Shown here in pieces: positions 7,892 to 16,096 of a stretch of 64,000 nt of DNA. This stretch comes from Gordonia tangerina (GTDB lineage: Bacteria > Actinomycetota > Actinomycetes > Mycobacteriales > Mycobacteriaceae): NCBI RefSeq assembly GCF_021556435.1, contig NZ_JAKGCU010000020.1, positions 1-64,000 on the forward strand. The letters are read 5' to 3'. The notes beneath the pieces are model-generated. The model did not search any database, was not told where the DNA came from, and saw only the letters and a list, made by a program, of their open reading frames with translations. The translations under genes and the position numbers were made by a program. Within the stretch, counting starts at the first letter, position 1. Each line of letters starts with the position of its first letter.

Positions 7892-8614
7892 TCAGTCGTC
7901 GAATCGGACCGAACTGACGGCGGCGGTAATCGATCGGCGGAACGCAGCACCCTCGCGCGCCGGGGCGGTTCCGGTGGCGTGCAGCAGATATGCGACGTTT
8001 CCGCGACGGTAGGCGGCATACCGGATGGCACAGAACCAGGTCTCGTCATCACCGACGTAGGTTCCCGACTGGACCGACGATCCCTCGGTGCGGAAACCCG
8101 GCTGAGTACGCGTGGCTTCGCTCTCGTCCCACTCGGGCAATGAACGAGCCTCGACAAACGCGTGATCCATGAGCTCGGACACAGCTACGGCGTGATCGAT
8201 GACGAAGCGGGTCAACACGATCGCGATGGTGCCGTCGTGGCCATGGCCGGCGAGGTACAACCGCAGATAGCCGGGCGCCAGCACGCTGCTCCAGGTGTCG
8301 TCGTCGACGTCTACCAGGATTTCGCCGGGAATGGTGTCGGCGTCGGTGACGCGACTTGCGCTCACCGACATCTGTGCGAGTCGATCCAGAATCGGGATGT
8401 CGGTCGACTGCGACTGCCGACGACCCGCGCGATGCCACTCGGCCGAGCTGTAGGCGAATCGAGGGGGTCGCAGGACGGTCGGCTCCACCGGCGGCGTGTC
8501 CGCGTCATCACGAGCACGTGCGGAAAGTGACTCGACATGAGCGGGGCAGTCACCTGACCCGAACACGGCGCCGTCCCCGACCGCACCGGGGGCATTGCCG
8601 GTGTCAGTGGTCAT
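7892..8614 (-). CDS. Hypothetical protein, distantly LpqN/LpqT-like
   Basis: 240-aa protein without signal peptide or lipobox. The central part (IPGEILVDVDDDTW..., GYLRLYLAGHGHDGTIAIVLTRF) and the C-terminal SWDES/WFCAIRYAAYRRGNVAYLLHATG pattern recall the LpqN/LpqT and related mycobacterial folds, but similarity by eye is weak. No catalytic motif is recognised. Upstream of the ATG at 8614 there is only a weak Shine-Dalgarno sequence. Possible operon with the 96-aa gene and parA. Confidence 0.6.
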   Translation of the reverse strand: MTTDTGNAPGAVGDGAVFGSGDCPAHVESLSARARDDADTPPVEPTVLRPPRFAYSSAEWHRAGRRQSQSTDIPILDRLAQMSVSASRVTDADTIPGEILVDVDDDTWSSVLAPGYLRLYLAGHGHDGTIAIVLTRFVIDHAVAVSELMDHAFVEARSLPEWDESEATRTQPGFRTEGSSVQSGTYVGDDETWFCAIRYAAYRRGNVAYLLHATGTAPAREGAAFRRSITAAVSSVRFDD

Positions 8615-8738
8615 CGGCCGATCCGCACCTCAGGCATGCACCGTGCGCGCAGCGAACGGTCGCGCCGCATTCGGCTGAGTCAGGTCCCGTTGAGTCGGCC
8701 ACGCACAGAGGATAGTCGGGCGACGCCCGATGTGGGGT

Positions 8739-9248
8739 TCAGGCGAGGATGCGGCGTGTGATGTCGGCGATCCGGCTTGAAAACGCCACGAGCGTAACGG
8801 ATTCGACAGTCGAATCCGCACCTTTGACAGCGCGAACCTGCTGCTGGACGGCATCGTCGACCGGCCAGCCATAGGCACCGCCCGAGATCAGCGGAAATGC
8901 CACCGATGCCGCGCCGAGGGCGTGCGCCAACCGAAGGCTTCGGGTGTAGCAGGAACGGAGGACAGACGACCGGTCTTCGCCGGGGGCGTAGACCGGACCG
9001 ACGGTATGGATGACCCATTGCGCCGGAAGGTCGCCCCCGGTGGTCGCGACGGCCGCGCCGGATTCGAGCCCGGACGGCAGCGACGTCTCCCGCAGCAATC
9101 GGCATTCGGCCAGGATCGCCGGGCCGCCCGCGCGGTGGATCGCTCCATCGACACCTCCGCCACCGAGCAGCGACGAGTTCGCCGCGTTGACGATCGCGTC
9201 GACGCGTTGGGTGGTGATATCGCCGATGGTGACCTCGATGGTGGTCAT
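8739..9248 (-). CDS. Macrodomain protein, O-acetyl-ADP-ribose deacetylase type
   Basis: 169-aa single macrodomain of the YmdB/MacroD class, which hydrolyses O-acetyl-ADP-ribose or removes mono-ADP-ribose. Signature elements are IVNAANSSLLGGGGVDGAIHRAGG (ADP-ribose loop 1), GLESGAAVATTGGDLPAQWVIHTVGP and VAFPLISGGAYGWP (loop 2). Length equals the family norm. No ADP-ribosyltransferase neighbour is visible, so there is no sign of a DarTG-like toxin-antitoxin pair; a general repair or NAD-metabolism role is more likely. Confidence 0.92.
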   Translation of the reverse strand: MTTIEVTIGDITTQRVDAIVNAANSSLLGGGGVDGAIHRAGGPAILAECRLLRETSLPSGLESGAAVATTGGDLPAQWVIHTVGPVYAPGEDRSSVLRSCYTRSLRLAHALGAASVAFPLISGGAYGWPVDDAVQQQVRAVKGADSTVESVTLVAFSSRIADITRRILA

Positions 9249-9268
9249 GCGTCCAAGCTATCGATCGG

Positions 9269-9484
9269 TCAGAAGGACGCAGGTCCGTTGGTGTTCTTTC
9301 GCGAGCGCGCCTTGTACAACGCGAATGCGCCGTAGATCGCCAATCCGAGCAGTGCGATCCAGAACAGGCCCTTGAGCAGTGGGCCCACCATCGCGAGCGC
9401 GAGTAGCACCACTGCGATGACGCCGAGGACCTTCCAGAAGGTCATGCCGCTGTTGGTGGTTCCGTTGGGATTCGTTGATGTCAT
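9269..9484 (-). CDS. Small membrane protein
   Basis: 71-aa protein. A hydrophilic Asn/Thr-rich N-terminus is followed by two hydrophobic segments (FWKVLGVIAVVLLALAMVG and GLFWIALLGLAIYGAFALY) and a basic tail KARSRKNT. ATG 9484 directly follows GGAGAC, and upstream in-frame codons lack family character. No recognised domain. It sits 20 bp downstream of nothing on its own strand and next to the macrodomain gene, which it may precede in an operon. Confidence 0.65.
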   Translation of the reverse strand: MTSTNPNGTTNSGMTFWKVLGVIAVVLLALAMVGPLLKGLFWIALLGLAIYGAFALYKARSRKNTNGPASF

Positions 9485-9546
9485 GTCTCCACTGTGATCC
9501 GGTTGGCGCGAAAAATCACCTGTCTGCAGGCGAAATCGGGGAAAGT

Positions 9547-10086
9547 TCAGGGGTATCCCTGACGCTGCGCCGAGGGGTCGGTCGGCGCTGATCTCGGCAG
9601 GATGGTCGAGGCCTGATAGGAGCATCCCAACTCATCCGGCGCCGCGAATCCGCACCGATCCCGGAACCAGGTGACCACGATCTCGGCGACCCGCCGCCGT
9701 GAACGGCTCATCAGGAATCCGTGGGTGCAGTCGGCGAAGGTGTCGTCGTAGAACCACCTGTCGAGGGCGTCGCGACCGACGGTCTGCGAGGCGAGCAGCG
9801 GTACGGACATCAGCGTCGTCGACAACCGGACCAGATAGGTCTGCGAGGCCAGCACCTGGATCTGCGCGCAGTCGACGTCATGTTCGTCGTCGGGGTGCGC
9901 AACGGCCGGACCGATGTCGAGGATCGCAGCGCGCCCCATGTCGGCCATCGACTCCACCAGCCACCGCTCCATCGCCGGCCAGTCCACGGCCCGCCGCCGG
10001 GCGCGATGTCCGGCGTGTGCCGGGTGCCGGTCCGGTCGACGTCGATCGGCATGATCGTCGGTGTGGTCGGGCTGGTACTCGTCCAT
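9547..10086 (-). CDS. Hypothetical protein
   Basis: 179-aa soluble protein that I do not recognise. The first 35 residues are His/Asp/Arg-rich and probably disordered (DHTDDHADRRRPDRHPAHAGHRARRR). The rest is a compact mixed fold with CAQIQVLASQTYLVRLST and VTWFRDRCGF. A strong AGGAGGTG sits five bases before ATG 10086, so translation start is well supported. It resembles proteins annotated as TY-Chap or YbjN-like only in overall size and layout; I do not claim membership. Confidence 0.65.
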   Translation of the reverse strand: MDEYQPDHTDDHADRRRPDRHPAHAGHRARRRAVDWPAMERWLVESMADMGRAAILDIGPAVAHPDDEHDVDCAQIQVLASQTYLVRLSTTLMSVPLLASQTVGRDALDRWFYDDTFADCTHGFLMSRSRRRVAEIVVTWFRDRCGFAAPDELGCSYQASTILPRSAPTDPSAQRQGYP

Positions 10087-10202
10087 GTGCGCACCTCCTG
10101 TGAGTGAATCGCGGTCAGTGAATCACTTGGCACCGACAATTCCGTCGCGCGCGCCCGACCTCGCCTTTTGCCGGGTTCCGTCGGCACCGGCAGGATGAAC
10201 GG

Positions 10203-10676
10203 GTGCCGATTCCCGAATTCATCCGCGATCTGCGCCATCACGTCGGCCACCGCCCACTGTGGCTCTCCGGCGTCAGTGCCGTCGTACTCGACTCCGATGG
10301 ACGAATACTGCTGACCCACCGCGCCGACACCTGTCAGTGGGCGGTGGTGTCGGGGGTGTTGGAACCCGGGGAGGAGCCCGCACGTGCGATCCTGCGCGAG
10401 ATCTCCGAGGAGACCGGGGTACGCGCCGAAGTGCAGCGGCTGACCAGTGTCGACGTCACCCCGATGATCACCTATCCGAACGGGGATCAGACGCAGTATC
10501 TCGATGTCTGCTTCCTCGCCCGCCACCGTGACGGGGAGCCACTTCCCGCCGACGACGAGAACATCGCCGTCGAGTGGTTCTCTCCGGACGCCTTGCCCGC
10601 TGACCTGGCCACCACTTCTCAGCTGCGCATCGACAAGGCGCTGCGCGACGATCAGGCAGCCTGGTTTCGTCGCTGA
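10203..10676 (+). CDS. Nudix hydrolase
   Basis: 157-aa Nudix protein. The complete Nudix box GVLEPGEEPARAILREISEETGV (GX5EX7REUXEEXGU) lies at about residues 55-77, binding the metal needed to cleave nucleoside diphosphate-X substrates. The N-terminus (FIRDLRHHVGHRPLWLSGVSAVV) matches NTP pyrophosphohydrolases common in actinobacteria. Start is GTG 10203. The substrate cannot be told from sequence. It is transcribed alone, divergent from the 179-aa gene. Confidence 0.92.
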   Translation: MPIPEFIRDLRHHVGHRPLWLSGVSAVVLDSDGRILLTHRADTCQWAVVSGVLEPGEEPARAILREISEETGVRAEVQRLTSVDVTPMITYPNGDQTQYLDVCFLARHRDGEPLPADDENIAVEWFSPDALPADLATTSQLRIDKALRDDQAAWFRR

Positions 10677-10690
10677 TCGGGTTCTTCTGA

Positions 10691-11173
10691 TCAGTTCGCC
10701 GACGTCGCGTCGTCGACGATCGCTTGCTGGATGAGCCGGTAGTACTCGCGCTGCGCCGGATAGTAGTCGTCGAAATCGACTGCGGCCGGGTCGGTTTCGT
10801 GCATCACGGCAGTCAGCCTGTCCAGGTAGTACTCCCAGCCCGGTCCGGTGTTCTCGATCGCCGTCGGGTCGTTGACCATCTCAGCGAGAGTCACGGTGGT
10901 GATGCCGTCGGCCTCGACCATCTCCACGACCAGATCCCAGGTGCCGAAGTCGTCGGTGGCGCGGATCTGGAGGACTCGCGGCGGTTCGCACCGACGGATG
11001 TCGTAGCGCACGGGGATCATGTTGTCCTCGCCCTCCGCATTCATGGTGAACTGGACGTAACCCTGCGTCGGGTCACCGGTGTAGAACCCGATCCACCGGG
11101 CCAGTCTGTCCGATTCCGTCACTGCCGCCCAGACGTCTGAAATCGGTGTGCGATAGGTGCGGGTGAACTCCAC
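10691..11173 (-). CDS. SRPBCC/AHSA1-domain protein
   Basis: 160-aa START-like protein of the SRPBCC (AHSA1) superfamily. The N-terminal FTRTYRTPISDVWAAVTESDRLARWIGFYTG is the family hallmark, followed by WDLVVEMVEADGITTVTL and a C-terminal helix with GWEYYLDRL. Such proteins bind hydrophobic ligands; function is unassigned. The GTG at 11173 is the only standard start, but it lacks a ribosome site. An ACG at 11224, preceded by AGGAGG six bases away, would add 17 residues (TTLVPSGRRRLRP...) resembling the normal family N-terminus. Confidence 0.85.
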   Translation of the reverse strand: MEFTRTYRTPISDVWAAVTESDRLARWIGFYTGDPTQGYVQFTMNAEGEDNMIPVRYDIRRCEPPRVLQIRATDDFGTWDLVVEMVEADGITTVTLAEMVNDPTAIENTGPGWEYYLDRLTAVMHETDPAAVDFDDYYPAQREYYRLIQQAIVDDATSAN

Positions 11174-11246
11174 CGCGTCGCCCTCCGGGCGCAGTCGGCG
11201 GCGTCCGCTGGGGACGAGCGTCGTGCTGTTTCCTCCTGGTCATCAC

Positions 11247-11291
11247 GTGCCCACCAAGTACTTGCCCACTCAATATGTGCCCACCGAGCCC
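11247..11291 (+). repeat. Three 15-bp tandem repeats upstream of the quinone reductase gene
   Basis: GTGCCCACCAAGTAC (11247-11261), TTGCCCACTCAATAT (11262-11276) and GTGCCCACCGAGCCC (11277-11291) follow each other with exact 15-bp period. They lie in the divergent gap between the SRPBCC gene and the MDR gene and read VPTKY-LPTQY-VPTEP if translated. Confidence 0.75.
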
Positions 11292-11412
11292 ACCTGCACC
11301 AGGCCTGCCGCGTGCACCTCGAGGCTTCGGCCGATTGTCCCCTATCGCGCCCGTCACCAGTGAGTCCGAGACTGCTGGAATACTCCGGGGGCGTCGCGAC
11401 CTTGAACGGGGC

Positions 11413-12354
11413 ATGGCCCACAGAATCGTCGCGACCCGTTACGGTCCCCCCGCCGAGGCCTTGGAGCTGGTGCAGACGGAGCCACCGTTGCCCGGCCCGG
11501 GCCATGCGATCGTCGAGACCAAGGCGATCGGGGTGAACCCTGCCGACGCCAAGACAGTCCGAGGTGAGATGGGCGGAGACCATTCCCGACTGCCGCTGCC
11601 GATCGGCTTCGAGGCAGCCGGGGTGATCTCGGCGGTCGGCGACGGCGCCGTGACCCCGGACGGCATGTTGTCCGTCGGGGACCGGGTGATCGTCTATCGA
11701 GCCCAGGGCGCTTACACCGACCGGCTGGCGGCCGACCTGACCTCCGTGCACCGCATCCCCGACGAGCTCGATTTCGAGCAAGCGGCCGGCCTCCTGTTGG
11801 TGGGGGTCACCGCAGCCGACACCGTGCGCACCGCACACGTCGAGAGTGGGGACGTCGTCCTGGTCCACGGCGGATCGGGGGCGGTCGGCGTCATCGCGAT
11901 CCAATTGGCCCGGGCATCAGGTGCGACTGTGCTCGCGACTGCGTCTGCGCGCAACCACGATCATCTTCGGTCCCTCGGGGCGATCCCGGTGACCTATGGC
12001 GACGGGTTGCTCGACCGCGTCCGCGATGCCGCTCCGGGTCCGATCACATCGGTGATCGACACCACCGGTACCGACGAGGCGATCGACACCTCGCTCGAAC
12101 TCGTCGACAACCCCGGCAAGATCGTCAGCATCGCCGCATTCGGCCGCGCGTCCGACGGCATCGTCCTGGTCAACGGCAGCACACCGAGTAGTCGCCGCCA
12201 TCGTGCCGAAGCGGTGGAACCGTTGATCGCGAGCGCCGCCGACGGTTCGCTGGTCACCGAAGTGGCCAAGACGTTCCCGCTCGCCGACGCCGCGGTCGCG
12301 CTCACCGAGCTCGAGATCGGCCATCCGCGAGGCAAATTCATCCTCGTGCCCTGA
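11413..12354 (+). CDS. Quinone oxidoreductase-like (zinc-free MDR) protein
   Basis: 313-aa NADPH-dependent medium-chain reductase of the zeta-crystallin/QOR type. It shows the GroES-like N-terminal domain with GVNPADAKTVRGEM and IGFEAAGVISAVGDGA, and the nucleotide-binding VLVHGGSGAVGVIAIQLARASGA (about residue 155). Zinc ligands of alcohol dehydrogenases are absent. It probably reduces quinones or enones. ATG 11413 (MAHRIVATRYGPP) is chosen over upstream in-frame codons that run through the 15-bp repeats. Confidence 0.9.
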   Translation: MAHRIVATRYGPPAEALELVQTEPPLPGPGHAIVETKAIGVNPADAKTVRGEMGGDHSRLPLPIGFEAAGVISAVGDGAVTPDGMLSVGDRVIVYRAQGAYTDRLAADLTSVHRIPDELDFEQAAGLLLVGVTAADTVRTAHVESGDVVLVHGGSGAVGVIAIQLARASGATVLATASARNHDHLRSLGAIPVTYGDGLLDRVRDAAPGPITSVIDTTGTDEAIDTSLELVDNPGKIVSIAAFGRASDGIVLVNGSTPSSRRHRAEAVEPLIASAADGSLVTEVAKTFPLADAAVALTELEIGHPRGKFILVP

Positions 12355-12419
12355 GACCACCGGGTACGACCACACAGAACGGTGCAATTTTCGATTTGAC
12401 GAGGAAGGTGACATCACCC

Positions 12420-13253
12420 ATGTCAGTACCCACCATCACCCTCAACAACGGCGTCGAGATCCCACAGCTGGGCTTCGGCGTATTCCAGATACCGCCGGAG
12501 GACACCAAGGCCGCCACCCTTGCCGCGCTCGAAGTGGGTTACCGCCACATCGATACCGCCGAGATGTACGGCAACGAGAAGGAGGTCGGTCAGGCGGTCG
12601 CCGAATCCGGCATCCCTCGTGAACAGATCTTCGTCACCAGCAAGCTCAACAACGGCTACCACGCCCACGACGACGCGCTGCGCGCCACCGAACAGACGCT
12701 GGCCGACCTCGGTGTCGAGGCCGTGGACCTTTTCCTCATCCATTGGCCGTTGCCCGGCATCGATGTCGACTATGTCGAGACGTGGCGCGCACTGGAGAAG
12801 ATCCATTCCGAGGGCAAGGCCCGCGCCATCGGCGTGTCGAACTTCCAGCAGGCCCACCTCGAGCGACTGTTCGCCGAGACCGACGTGGTGCCCGCGGTGA
12901 ATCAGATCGAGGTGCACCCCTATCTGATTCAGAATTCATTGCGCGCGTTCAATTCCGAGCATGGAATCGCCACCGAGGCGTGGTCGCCGATCGCGCAGGG
13001 CGACGTCCTCGACGACCCGGTCCTCACCAAGATCGCCGGCGAGAAGAACCGCACCCCGGCACAGGTCACATTGCGGTGGCACATCCAGCGCGGCGACATC
13101 GTGTTCCCGAAGTCGGTGACCCGTTCACGCGTCGAGGAGAACTTCGCGTTGTTCGACTTCGACCTCTCACCTGAGGACATGGCCGCCATCGACGGGATGA
13201 ACAAGGACCGTCGTCGCGGACCGAACCCGGACGAGTTCAACTACATCCCGTGA
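12420..13253 (+). CDS. Aldo/keto reductase
   Basis: 277-aa AKR-superfamily TIM barrel, closest in look to the mycobacterial/2,5-diketo-D-gluconate reductase group. Visible motifs are the N-terminal IPQLGFGVFQIP, the catalytic Asp-Tyr segment GYRHIDTAEMYGNEKEVGQAV, LFLIHWPLPG with the active-site His, AIGVSNFQQAHLE and VFPKSVTRSRVEENFALFDFDL. It reduces aldehydes or ketones with NADPH. ATG 12420 has a GGAAGGTG about ten bases upstream. It follows the quinone reductase by 65 bp on the same strand. Confidence 0.93.
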   Translation: MSVPTITLNNGVEIPQLGFGVFQIPPEDTKAATLAALEVGYRHIDTAEMYGNEKEVGQAVAESGIPREQIFVTSKLNNGYHAHDDALRATEQTLADLGVEAVDLFLIHWPLPGIDVDYVETWRALEKIHSEGKARAIGVSNFQQAHLERLFAETDVVPAVNQIEVHPYLIQNSLRAFNSEHGIATEAWSPIAQGDVLDDPVLTKIAGEKNRTPAQVTLRWHIQRGDIVFPKSVTRSRVEENFALFDFDLSPEDMAAIDGMNKDRRRGPNPDEFNYIP

Positions 13254-13359
13254 TGAGGTCGGACCGTCCGTGACAGGAGGTCGGACCGGACACCATCTGC
13301 CGTACGCAGGGCGCGACCCCTGGACCCGCTCGACCTCGGCGCCAGAGCACAATGGCGCC

Positions 13360-14535
13360 ATGAGGTTCTCGCAGCGGGCCGAGGCGGTCGCGCCCTTTTA
13401 CGCGATGGAGTTCGGTAAGCGTGCCGCGCAGTTGGAGGCGGCGGGCCACCACGTCGTGAAACTCAGCATCGGCGAGCCCGATTTCGGTGCGCCACCGGCG
13501 TTCCTGTCGGCGGTACGCGACCTCACCGACGGCCGTCAGCTGGCCTACACCGCAGCGCTCGGCCTACCCGAGCTGCGGTCGGCGATCGCCGGGTTCTATT
13601 CACGACACTTCGGATGCGAGGTCGACCCCGACCGGGTGGTGGTGACCTCGGGGGCGTCGGCCGCACTGTTGCTGAGCTGTGCGGCGTTGATCGATCCGGG
13701 TGACGAGGTGCTGGTCGCCGATCCGTCCTATCCATGTAATCGCCGCTTCGCCGAGAGCTACGGTGCGCGAGTCCGACTGATACCGACGACACCGTCGACC
13801 CGCTTCCAACTCACGACCGAGTTGGTCGCCGACGCCTGGGGAGAGCGGACGCGGGGCGTGATGGTGGCCTCCCCGTCGAACCCGACCGGCACGTCGGTGC
13901 CGTTCGACGAGTTGGCCGGCCTCTGTGGCGAAGTGGGCACCCGCGGCGGATGGCGTATCGTCGACGAGATCTACCTCGGATTGGCCGACGACTCGGACGG
14001 CCACCCGCCACGCAGCATCCTCGCCGCAGATCCTGACGCGATCGTGATCAACAGTTTCTCCAAGTACTTCGGCATGACCGGGTGGCGGCTCGGGTGGTGC
14101 ATCGTGCCCGAGCAGATGGTGCCGGTACTCGAACGCTTGGCGCAGAACTTTTACATCTGCCCGCCGACACCCGCCCAATACGCCGCCCTGGAGTGCTTCA
14201 CCGACGAATCGCTCGCACTCACCGAGGCGCGCCGCGCCGAGTTCCGCATCCGCCGCGAACTGGTGATCGATGGTCTGCGTCGGATCGGGTTGTCGGTGCC
14301 GGTCGCGCCCGACGGCGCGTTCTACGTCTACATCGACGTCGCCCCCACCGGCCTGACCTCGGCTGAGTTCTGCGACCGGGCGTTGGCGCAGGCACACGTC
14401 TCCCTGACACCGGGCAAGGACTTCGGACATCACACCGCCGACGACCACGTCCGCCTGTCCTATGCCGCCTCGACGGACGATCTGACCGAGGGGCTGCGGC
14501 GGCTCGGCGACTTCGTGGGCTCGCTGCATCCCTGA
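13360..14535 (+). CDS. PLP-dependent aminotransferase, class I/II
   Basis: 391-aa fold-type I aminotransferase of the AspC/aromatic family. Substrate and cofactor motifs include VKLSIGEPDFGAPPAF, YTAALGLPELRSAIAGFY, VTSGASAALLLSC, SPSNPTGT, VDEIYLGL and NSFSKYFGMTGWRLGW, in which Lys forms the Schiff base with PLP. The substrate is undetermined; related actinobacterial enzymes are annotated as aspartate-type. ATG 13360 fits the family N-terminus (MRFSQRAEAVAPFYAMEF). It is monocistronic as far as can be seen. Confidence 0.93.
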   Translation: MRFSQRAEAVAPFYAMEFGKRAAQLEAAGHHVVKLSIGEPDFGAPPAFLSAVRDLTDGRQLAYTAALGLPELRSAIAGFYSRHFGCEVDPDRVVVTSGASAALLLSCAALIDPGDEVLVADPSYPCNRRFAESYGARVRLIPTTPSTRFQLTTELVADAWGERTRGVMVASPSNPTGTSVPFDELAGLCGEVGTRGGWRIVDEIYLGLADDSDGHPPRSILAADPDAIVINSFSKYFGMTGWRLGWCIVPEQMVPVLERLAQNFYICPPTPAQYAALECFTDESLALTEARRAEFRIRRELVIDGLRRIGLSVPVAPDGAFYVYIDVAPTGLTSAEFCDRALAQAHVSLTPGKDFGHHTADDHVRLSYAASTDDLTEGLRRLGDFVGSLHP

Positions 14536-14631
14536 CCGGGGCGTGGCCGTCGGCTGTCGTGCGCCGCACACATACACTGCCGATCGTATGGAGGGGATCT
14601 GTCGGGGGCCGGGTTCGAGGAGGATGACAAG

Positions 14632-15924
14632 GTGAGCAGTCCGTACGAGGTCGACACGGCAGCCATCGTCGCGGCTACCGAGACGGCTGTCGCCGCAGCG
14701 ACCGCCGGCGCCCCCCGGTTACCGGGCGTCGTCGCCGGCACCACCTCCGCCGAGAAGCTCCTCTCACTGACCGCCGGCGGAGTGCGCGCGGTCGACGGCG
14801 CCCTCGCCTCGACGTCCGACCCGATCGTCACCGACCCAGTGGCCACCGAGGCAAGGGCCACCGAGGCAAAGACTACCGAGGCAGTGACCACAGACAGTGT
14901 CTTCGCACTCTTCTCGACCACCAAGACGATCACGGCGACGGTTGCGCTGCAGCTCGTGGAGGACGGCAGCCTCGACCTCGACGCACCGGCCGCCGACTAT
15001 GCACCGCGGTTGGGCGACGTGGCCGTCCTCGAGGGCTTCGACGGCAACGGGAATCCACGGTTGCGCGCGCCGCGATCGGCTGTCACGACTCGCCAGTTAC
15101 TCACGCATACGGCTGGATTCGGGTACGACTTCTTCGACGAGTCCTATCGCCGTCTGGCCCAGGAGCACGGTGTGCCCGGCACCATCAGTGCCACCCGCGA
15201 GTCGCTGACCACACCGCTGCTGTTCGATCCGGGCACGTCGTGGTGCTACGGCAGCAACGTCGACTGGGCCGGGCAGGTTGTGGAGGGCATCACCGGCCGG
15301 CGGCTCGGCGAGGTGATGAGCGAGCGCGTGTTCTCCCCGCTCGGCATGGCCGACACGGCGTTCACACTCACCGGCGAGATGTCCGGCCGGCGTGCGCTGA
15401 TGCATCACCGCACGCCCGACGGTGGTCTCAAGACCAACCGGAAATGGGCACTGCCCGACGAACCGGAACTGCACATGGGCGGCCATGGACTGTATTCGAC
15501 GGTCCGCGACTACCTCGCCTTCATCCGGATGTGGCTCAACGACGGTCTGTCGGACGGCGGGGATCAGATCCTGCGGCCCGAGACGATCGAGATGGCCGAA
15601 CGCGATCAGCTCGGCGACCGGCGGGTGGACCGGCTGCACGGCGCGATCCCAGCGCTGTCCCACGACGCAGAGTTCTTCCCCGGCGTGCCGAAGACGTGGG
15701 GGCTGACGGCGATGATCAACGAAGAGCCCGTGCCCACCGGCCGGCCGGCCGGCGCCCTCAGCTGGGCCGGGTTGGCCAATCTCTACTTCTGGATCGACCG
15801 GCGCAGCAGGATCGGTGGCTTCTGGGCAACGCAGCTGTTCCCGTTCTTCGATCCGACGGCGCTGAATGCGTATCTCGGATTCGAGACCGCCGTGTACGAC
15901 GCCCTGAAGTGCACCTCGCCTTGA
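14632..15924 (+). CDS. Serine hydrolase of the class C beta-lactamase/esterase family
   Basis: 430-aa cytoplasmic enzyme of the EstB/LpqF-like beta-lactamase family. The nucleophile motif is FSTTK (SxxK, about residue 96) and the second motif is YGSN (YxN). It lacks a signal peptide. Between the first strand and SxxK lies an insertion of five near-identical pentapeptides (IVTDP, VATEA, RATEA, KTTEA, VTTDS) encoded by 15-bp repeats. GTG 14632 with GAGGAGG about ten bases upstream is the start. Esterase or transesterase activity is likely, beta-lactam hydrolysis less so. Confidence 0.88.
   Translation: MSSPYEVDTAAIVAATETAVAAATAGAPRLPGVVAGTTSAEKLLSLTAGGVRAVDGALASTSDPIVTDPVATEARATEAKTTEAVTTDSVFALFSTTKTITATVALQLVEDGSLDLDAPAADYAPRLGDVAVLEGFDGNGNPRLRAPRSAVTTRQLLTHTAGFGYDFFDESYRRLAQEHGVPGTISATRESLTTPLLFDPGTSWCYGSNVDWAGQVVEGITGRRLGEVMSERVFSPLGMADTAFTLTGEMSGRRALMHHRTPDGGLKTNRKWALPDEPELHMGGHGLYSTVRDYLAFIRMWLNDGLSDGGDQILRPETIEMAERDQLGDRRVDRLHGAIPALSHDAEFFPGVPKTWGLTAMINEEPVPTGRPAGALSWAGLANLYFWIDRRSRIGGFWATQLFPFFDPTALNAYLGFETAVYDALKCTSP
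14824..14898 (+). repeat. 15-bp tandem repeats inside the serine hydrolase gene
   Basis: Five contiguous 15-bp units: ATCGTCACCGACCCA, GTGGCCACCGAGGCA, AGGGCCACCGAGGCA, AAGACTACCGAGGCA, GTGACCACAGACAGT. The second matches the 11277-11291 unit at 12 of 15 bases. All preserve the reading frame. Confidence 0.8.
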
Positions 15925-15992
15925 TGATCACGCCCGGGTAGGAATGCGCTGACCTGCAGGTATGCCCGACCACGCCAGATCAATGTGCTCGC

Positions 15993-16009
15993 CGTCTCAC
16001 ACTGAGACG
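15993..16009. promoter_or_regulatory. Inverted repeat upstream of the prm operon
   Basis: CGTCTCA-CAC-TGAGACG is a perfect 7-bp-arm inverted repeat about 90 bp before prmA in the 172-bp gap. It is the clearest candidate activator site for the GAF/AAA/Fis regulator at 25253. Binding is inferred from position and symmetry only. Confidence 0.45.
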
Positions 16010-16096
16010 CATATGACCTGAATCACAGGGTTACATCGGAGGCGCTCCAGCCCAGCAGGCCGGCACCTCGTCGGCCTTCTCACGAGGAGGCGCACA

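Noticed and set aside
8739..9248. Macrodomain as half of a DarTG-like toxin-antitoxin system
   Set aside because: No ADP-ribosyltransferase toxin gene is adjacent.
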